The position numbers were made by a program, and so were the translations under genes. Source: Achatina immaculata (lineage: Eukaryota; Mollusca; Gastropoda; Stylommatophora; Achatinidae). From it: DNA of 64,000 nucleotides. This document shows, one piece after another, positions 59,083 through 64,000 of the stretch (its first letter is position 1; the number at the start of each line of letters is the position of its first letter). The DNA is taken from contig CM019692.1 in NCBI GenBank assembly GCA_009760885.1, positions 57,216,964 through 57,280,963 on the forward strand. Direction: 5' to 3'. The notes beneath the pieces were generated by a model. That model was not told where the DNA came from and searched no databases. It saw only the letters and a list, made by a program, of their open reading frames with translations.

Positions 59083-60910
59083 GTGTGTGTGTGTCTCTGT
59101 CTCTGTGTCTCTCTGAAAATAACATATATCTTATCTCTATGCGTATACTTGAAAATTTATGAGAATATGTGATAACCGGCGGTAAGATGAGGAGTGGAGC
59201 AGGTTGTTCTAAATTCACATGCATTTAAAGCACTGAAATAATACATCAAAAGATATGAGAAGCACGTTTTAAAACCACGGAAACCAGCAAAATCAACCAT
59301 CTTTCTAAAACGCTGATTTTTTTCCTCCCAGAATTTTAGAAGGAAGAATGTTGCGTGAAATAATAATGTAAAAGCGGGAAGAAAACGAATGAGAAATATC
59401 AGAAGAGGATACAGTAAAGAAAGTTAACAAGTAGAGATAATCACGCAAGCACGTATAAAAGAGTATCGACCCTGTTGATATCTTCCTTGGCACTATCTTA
59501 ATTTACTGAATCATTTCTTGTTTACATCTTGGCCAGTGTTTTTCTCTAAACCTCCAAATTTTTCCATGATTTTTGCATGCATTTCCACTTCTGTGTATAT
59601 TTTTTCATTTAAAATTCTTGTCATTCTCATACACTGCATTTTAAAAACAGAATTAAAAACCCGACAGATGTGTACAAAAAGTACCCCTCTAAGAAAATCT
59701 ACTTAGAAATTTATTGTACATCAGCGTATAACTTATGTTATTGTCGATCTTGACTATATTTCCAGTCGTACTGTTTAAAAGTTTACTATTTTCTTGTCTT
59801 TCGACCGTTTATAAATTATGTACGATTTCATTTCCTCAACTGTTCCTGTAAATATGGAATCCACTTTATAACTTTCAAAGTTAACACTAACATCTTAGAT
59901 AACTTTCAAAGTTAACACTAACATCTTAGAAAATGAGGATTTTATTCCATTAAGATTTGATACCAACATGTTACAAGGCAGAGAATTACTGAAAATTCTG
60001 GGTATTGGCGTATACAAACACTGTAAGAAGCAACAGCGAGATAGGCAGAAGTGTACGATGTAGTTTATAAAAAAAGTAAGAAGGAATGGTAAAAGACGCA
60101 CTGAGATAACCACACAGCCTCTTCTGCCATTACTTCTCATATTTTTTTCCTTTCTTTTAAAAAAAAATTGTAAAACAGTACCATACATCTTTGACTTATC
60201 TAATTTACTAAAACCAGTTTTCAGTGGTCCTCAACTTCTTTGTCAAAAGCAACAGGGAATTCTTGTACAAATATAGACCAGAATCAAATGTCCTCAGAAC
60301 TGAATGAATTCAAATAGGAGAAGAATATGTAAAGAATATGAATTGTGGCAAAACAGGTCTCGCCACACTGTAACATCCAGGGCATTTGGATACGGGCTGT
60401 CAGTGGAGGGTAGAAAGTTCTCTTAAATAAACACACGTGTCACATATGAAGAAATTTAGGCACTAAACGCAGTCAGGTACAAGACCAAGAGGAAGAACAA
60501 ACATCCATAGGAACGATGCGTATTACCAGCTGACTGGAGAAAAAACAAGTGATGGAGCAGGTTAAAACAAACATGCACTAGGCAACCCATATGTCTACCA
60601 GCCAGTCAGCCAGTCAACCGACTGATTGACAAACTACCAATCAACTCACAAACCAGTCTATCAACCAACACCAGCAAGACCAGTTAAATTGCTGACGGCG
60701 AACCATCCCACATACCTATCTTTCGTTCTCATTGTCTTCTATGTATTTTTGTCTTTGCTTGGTTAAGTTTTATCTCTTTTTTCTTTCTTTGCCTGTTTTT
60801 ATCTCTTTTTCTTTCTTGCCTGTTTAAGTGTTATCTGTTTTTCTTTATGTGGAAGAATGTGAAGGAAGCTTGCTCTCTGTCATGTCTGCCTGCTTTAACG
60901 TGACCAGACG

Positions 60911-60951
<41 letters not shown>

Positions 60952-61317
60952 TCTTTTGCATGCATTTCTGCATGTCGATGCGCTTTCACTGATATAGCCA
61001 AACGTGTGTAGGTGTGTTGTAATACCATGTAAATAATATCATGAAAAATGCATCCGTGTCCGCAAGTATGATGTAAGCGAGTCTACGTGTACTCGAGCAT
61101 GCTTGTGAAAGTATAAACATGTCTGAATGCATCTGTATGTTAAATTTACTTCTTTCCTGCAGAGTAATCAGATGTGTTTGGTGTACTTTTACAAAAGAGA
61201 TAGAAAGAGTAGCAAGAAGTAAAGACAATAATAAACCAATATTTCGGCGATATATCAGGAACGACGAAAATAACGAAACAACAAATAAACACAGAAATGG
61301 CACTTTGCCGACAGAGG
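58831..61317. other. Intergenic, no supported gene
   Basis: (TC)n/(GT)n microsatellite at 59045-59115, a 33-bp direct repeat at about 59873-59930 (AACTTTCAAAGTTAACACTA), CCAGTCAGC-type short repeats near 60600-60670, and (TA)n at 60911-60948. No coding motif seen. Confidence 0.5.
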
Positions 61318-61595
61318 TCCTTGTTAGGATCAATTTTTTATAAATAGGAAACTACGAGGTTTTGGTACGGTAAAGTAAGAGAACAAATATTGTAGGATTA
61401 AACCTCGAAAAAATCGTAGACAAAGCACTTTAGTGAGACGTGAGAGAAAGAAAAATCACAAGAGAATTACCTGGGATTCGAACACGGACTACGGTAGGAC
61501 GAGCAGCCGTCTAGCCACGAGAGAACAGCGTACTATCGACTTAGCCAACTAGCACCGGGGTTTAATCCTACAATATTTGTTCTCCTTGTTAGGAT
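61318..61595 (-). mobile_element. tRNA-headed SINE with internal 26-bp inverted repeats and 13-bp TSD
   Basis: The direct repeat TCCTTGTTAGGAT at 61318-61330 and 61583-61595 flanks the element. On the minus strand a tRNA-like part (about 61557-61461) has A-box-like TTGGCTAAGTCGATAGTACG and B-box GTTCGAATCCC. Perfect 26-bp inverted repeats at 61379-61404 and 61559-61584 flank the tRNA-like region, so a transcript could fold into a long stem with the tRNA part in the loop. AT-rich 3' tail at 61331-61378. Confidence 0.72.
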
Positions 61596-61665
61596 GTCAG
61601 GCTCATCTATCTTTTATATTTTTCTGAATATATGTTTATGAATACATGTATGTAGATACACATAT

Positions 61666-61799
61666 ATGCATGCAGGAAACTCTCTACTATAGAGAGCGGA
61701 ACAACAACACAACTCCTTCAGGTCATGAGAGGGAGTACCCCCCCCCCCCCCTCAGACAAGTGTTTCGGCCCTATTCAGGAGAGAGTTTCCTGCATGCAT
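61666..61799. mobile_element. 134-bp element with perfect 20-bp inverted ends (MITE-like)
   Basis: ATGCATGCAGGAAACTCTCT at 61666-61685 is the exact reverse complement of 61780-61799. The interior holds a C-run. Part of the left end recurs near 9339. No target duplication established. Confidence 0.6.
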
Positions 61800-62115
61800 T
61801 ATGAGTGCATCTGAGTAAGCCATTAAGTGTGAATTGATGAGTATGGCTGTTGTTATCTGTGAGTCTGTAGATTTGAAAGAATGTTTGGAAGAGTGTCTTA
61901 TCTTTGTGTGCGCATCCCGGAAGTAAGCAAAACATGGCAGCATCCCACCATCATCTTACCAGGAACATCAGCATCGGCTGAGGAGAAGACCAAAACGTTC
62001 AGTAACATAACTCCAAGAGAAACTTGATAGTTCATTATGGCAAAATTCTTCTTCTTCCTTTTCTTGATGATAACCTGCCATTGTAAATAACTTTCCACTT
62101 TGCTCACATCCAGAT
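61800..62115. other. Intergenic, nothing recognised
   Basis: A short direct repeat occurs at 62111-62175 (TTGCTATAATGATA...ATCATCATCCTC). No gene seen. Confidence 0.4.
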
Positions 62116-62119
62116 TGCT

Positions 62120-62692
62120 ATAATGATACATCATCATCCTCGTCTTGATTGCTATAATGATATATCATCATCCTCACCTTGGACTTCCATAAGAGCATAG
62201 ACCACAGATAAAGGCTCTCCAGTCATCCCTGTTCTTGGAAATATTCTCTCTTTCCTTCCATGTGCATCCCTTGTCTCTGAGCACTGTCATAATTTCTCTT
62301 CTCCAAGTAAGTCTAGGTCTTCCTCTTTTTCTATTTCCTTGAGAGGATTCCATGTCAGTGCCTGTCTAGCTATGCTGGTGTCGGGTTTCATCAGAGTGTG
62401 GCCACTCCACCTCCACTTCCTAGACATGATCTGTAGGTTCATAGGTTCTTGTCCTGTCCTTTCTCAGACCTCCTCTTTCCTGATCTTGTCCTGTCATTTA
62501 ATGTTTAAAATCCTCCTCAAGTAGTAGTTCATGAATGTTTGTATCCCCTGTCGTATTGTCTTGGTCCTAACCCATGTCTCTGACCCATACAGTAGGACGG
62601 TCTTTACGTTTGTATTGAAAAGCCAAAGTTTTGTTCTTGTTTTGATGTTCTAAGATGACCATATTTTGTTAAGCTGGATAAATGCTGTATAT
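62120..62692 (-). mobile_element. RTE-like LINE family c, antisense 3' copy
   Basis: Reverse complement of 58320-58830: tail ATCATCATCC near 62167, then GGCTCTCCAGTCATCCCTGT, through the ATATTTTGTTAAGCTGGAT end near 62690. The coding frame is broken. Confidence 0.82.
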
Positions 62693-62919
62693 AATGATAT
62701 ATAGATAATAGAAAATATCAAGTTGGATATGGGGCGTTATTACCTGGGTAATCATATCGTATCTAATGTGTCAGTCTGTTTGTTTAAGTTTGCCTCATAG
62801 CTCACTCTTTGTCTCTTTTGATTACTGAACCAAAATCTTCTTTGGTGTGCGAGCTGGTAAGAGGAGTAAGTTCGTACTGGCTGAGAGATTACAGCCAGGT
62901 ATATTTGATCACTGATAAC

Positions 62920-63960
62920 AAGGCATAAACCTGACCAGGGTGGATGTGATAAGTGATAACAGAACATAAACATGACCAGGGTGGATGTAATCAGTGATAA
63001 CAGAACATAAACATGACCAGGGTGGATGTAATAAGTGATAACAGAACATAAACATAACCAGAGTTGATGTAATCAGTGATAACAGAACATAAACATGACC
63101 AGGGTGGATGTAATCAGTGATAACAGAACATAAACATGACCAGGGTGGATGTAATAAGTGATAACAGAAAACAAACATGACCAGGGTGGATGTGATAAGT
63201 TATAGAAAGGCATAAACATAACCAGAGTTGATGTAATAAGTGATAACAGAACATAAACATAACCAGAGTTGATGTAATCAGTGATAACAGAACATAAACA
63301 TGACCAGGGTGGATGTAATAAGTGATAACAGAACATAAACATGACCAGGGTGGATGTGATAAGTGATAACAGAACATAAACATGACCAGGGTGGATGTGA
63401 TAAGTTATAGAAAGGCATAAACATAACCAGAGTTGATGTAATAAGTGATAACAGAACATAAACATAACCAGAGTTGATGTAATCAGTGATAACAGAACAT
63501 AAACATGACCAGGGTGGATGTAATAAGTGATAACAGAACATAAAATGACCAGGGTGGATGTGATAAGTGATAACAGAACATAAACATGACCAGGGTGGAT
63601 GTGATAAGTGATAACAGAACATAAACATGAATAGGGTGGATGTGATAAGTGATAACAGAACATAAACATGACCAGGGTGGATGTAATAAGTTACAGAAAG
63701 GCATAAACATGACCAGGATGGATGTGAAAAGTGATAACAAAGCACGCACATAACGAGAGTGGACGTTATACGTGATAACAGAGTATAAACATAGTCAGGA
63801 TGGATGTGGATACTGATAACAGAGTATAAATATAGTCAGGATGGATGTAATAAGTGATAACAGAGTATGAACAAAGTCAGGATGGATGTTATAAGTGATA
63901 ACAGAGTATAAACATAGTCAGAATGGATGTAATCACTGATAACAGAGTGCAAACAATCTT
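62920..63960 (-). repeat. 41-bp satellite with 205-bp higher-order repeat
   Basis: About 25 units of AACATAAACATGACCAGGGT plus GGATGTAATAAGTGATAACA and G. A variant with TTATAGAAAGGC recurs exactly 205 bp (5 units) apart (61-bp-independent positions 63201 and 63406). Distal units from 63760 drift (GAGTATAAACATAGTCAGGA). The long minus-strand ORFs cycle through three frames and are repeat artefacts. Confidence 0.93.
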
Positions 63961-64000
63961 TTGTCCAATGATATTTTCAACGTTTCATTTTTTTTTTATC

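Noticed and set aside
61461..61557. A functional tRNA gene on the minus strand
   Set aside because: A and B boxes are present, but no clean acceptor stem or cloverleaf could be drawn, and it is embedded in a SINE with a target duplication.
63073..63751. Long minus-strand ORFs (up to 198 codons, FCYHLSHPPWSCL-type)
   Set aside because: The frame cycles because the unit is 41 bp; they are by-products of the satellite.

Overview
This is animal nuclear DNA, most likely from a mollusc and probably a gastropod. The evidence is spliced exons with long AT-rich introns, many non-LTR retrotransposon relics of types common in molluscan genomes, tRNA-derived SINEs, and no prokaryotic gene organisation. 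The species assignment is inference.

One cellular gene can be supported: a taxilin (alpha/beta-taxilin-like, syntaxin-binding coiled-coil protein) on the + strand. Thirteen coding exons lie between 9812 and 34646 and join in frame to 641 codons. Exons 1-3 encode an acidic, Ser-rich N-terminus ending in a Lys-rich stretch. Exons 4-12 encode the conserved coiled-coil core. Exon 13 encodes a Ser/Thr-rich tail. All introns are GT-AG except intron 2, which appears to be GC-AG; its acceptor is also duplicated 35 bp upstream. A non-coding 5' exon must exist upstream of 9782 but was not found.

Everything else is repeats. (1) 1-9.6 kb: an RNase H-bearing LINE with a tandem truncated copy, a SINE with target-site duplication (TSD), a 5'-inverted RTE copy, an RTE copy with a broken RT ORF, and one arm of a young inverted repeat whose other arm contains the taxilin splice acceptor. 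(2) The taxilin introns hold a near full-length RTE (12904-15851, 10-bp TSD), several other RTE fragments, SINEs, a TTAA-flanked piggyBac-like element, and minisatellites. (3) 35-39 kb: three minisatellites. (4) 39.8-43.3 kb: a 1.7-kb tandem duplication of two LINE fragments at about 99.7% identity. (5) 43.7-48 kb: a ~45-copy 38-bp satellite and a second 38-bp satellite interrupted by two tail-to-tail RTE copies forming a ~600-bp hairpin. (6) 48-64 kb: SINEs, LINE 3' ends, a promoter-like or solo-LTR-like segment near 54.1 kb, further minisatellites (27, 31, 50 bp), a SINE with perfect 26-bp internal inverted repeats (61.3-61.6 kb), and a 41-bp satellite with a 5-unit higher-order repeat.

The most unusual themes are the density of 27-50 bp minisatellites, at least two of which grew out of LINE sequence, and how many different elements end in a (GAA)n tail, which suggests shared use of one LINE's machinery. 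No previously undescribed protein system was recognised. The strongest novelty candidates are structural: hairpins, higher-order repeats and splice-site duplications.
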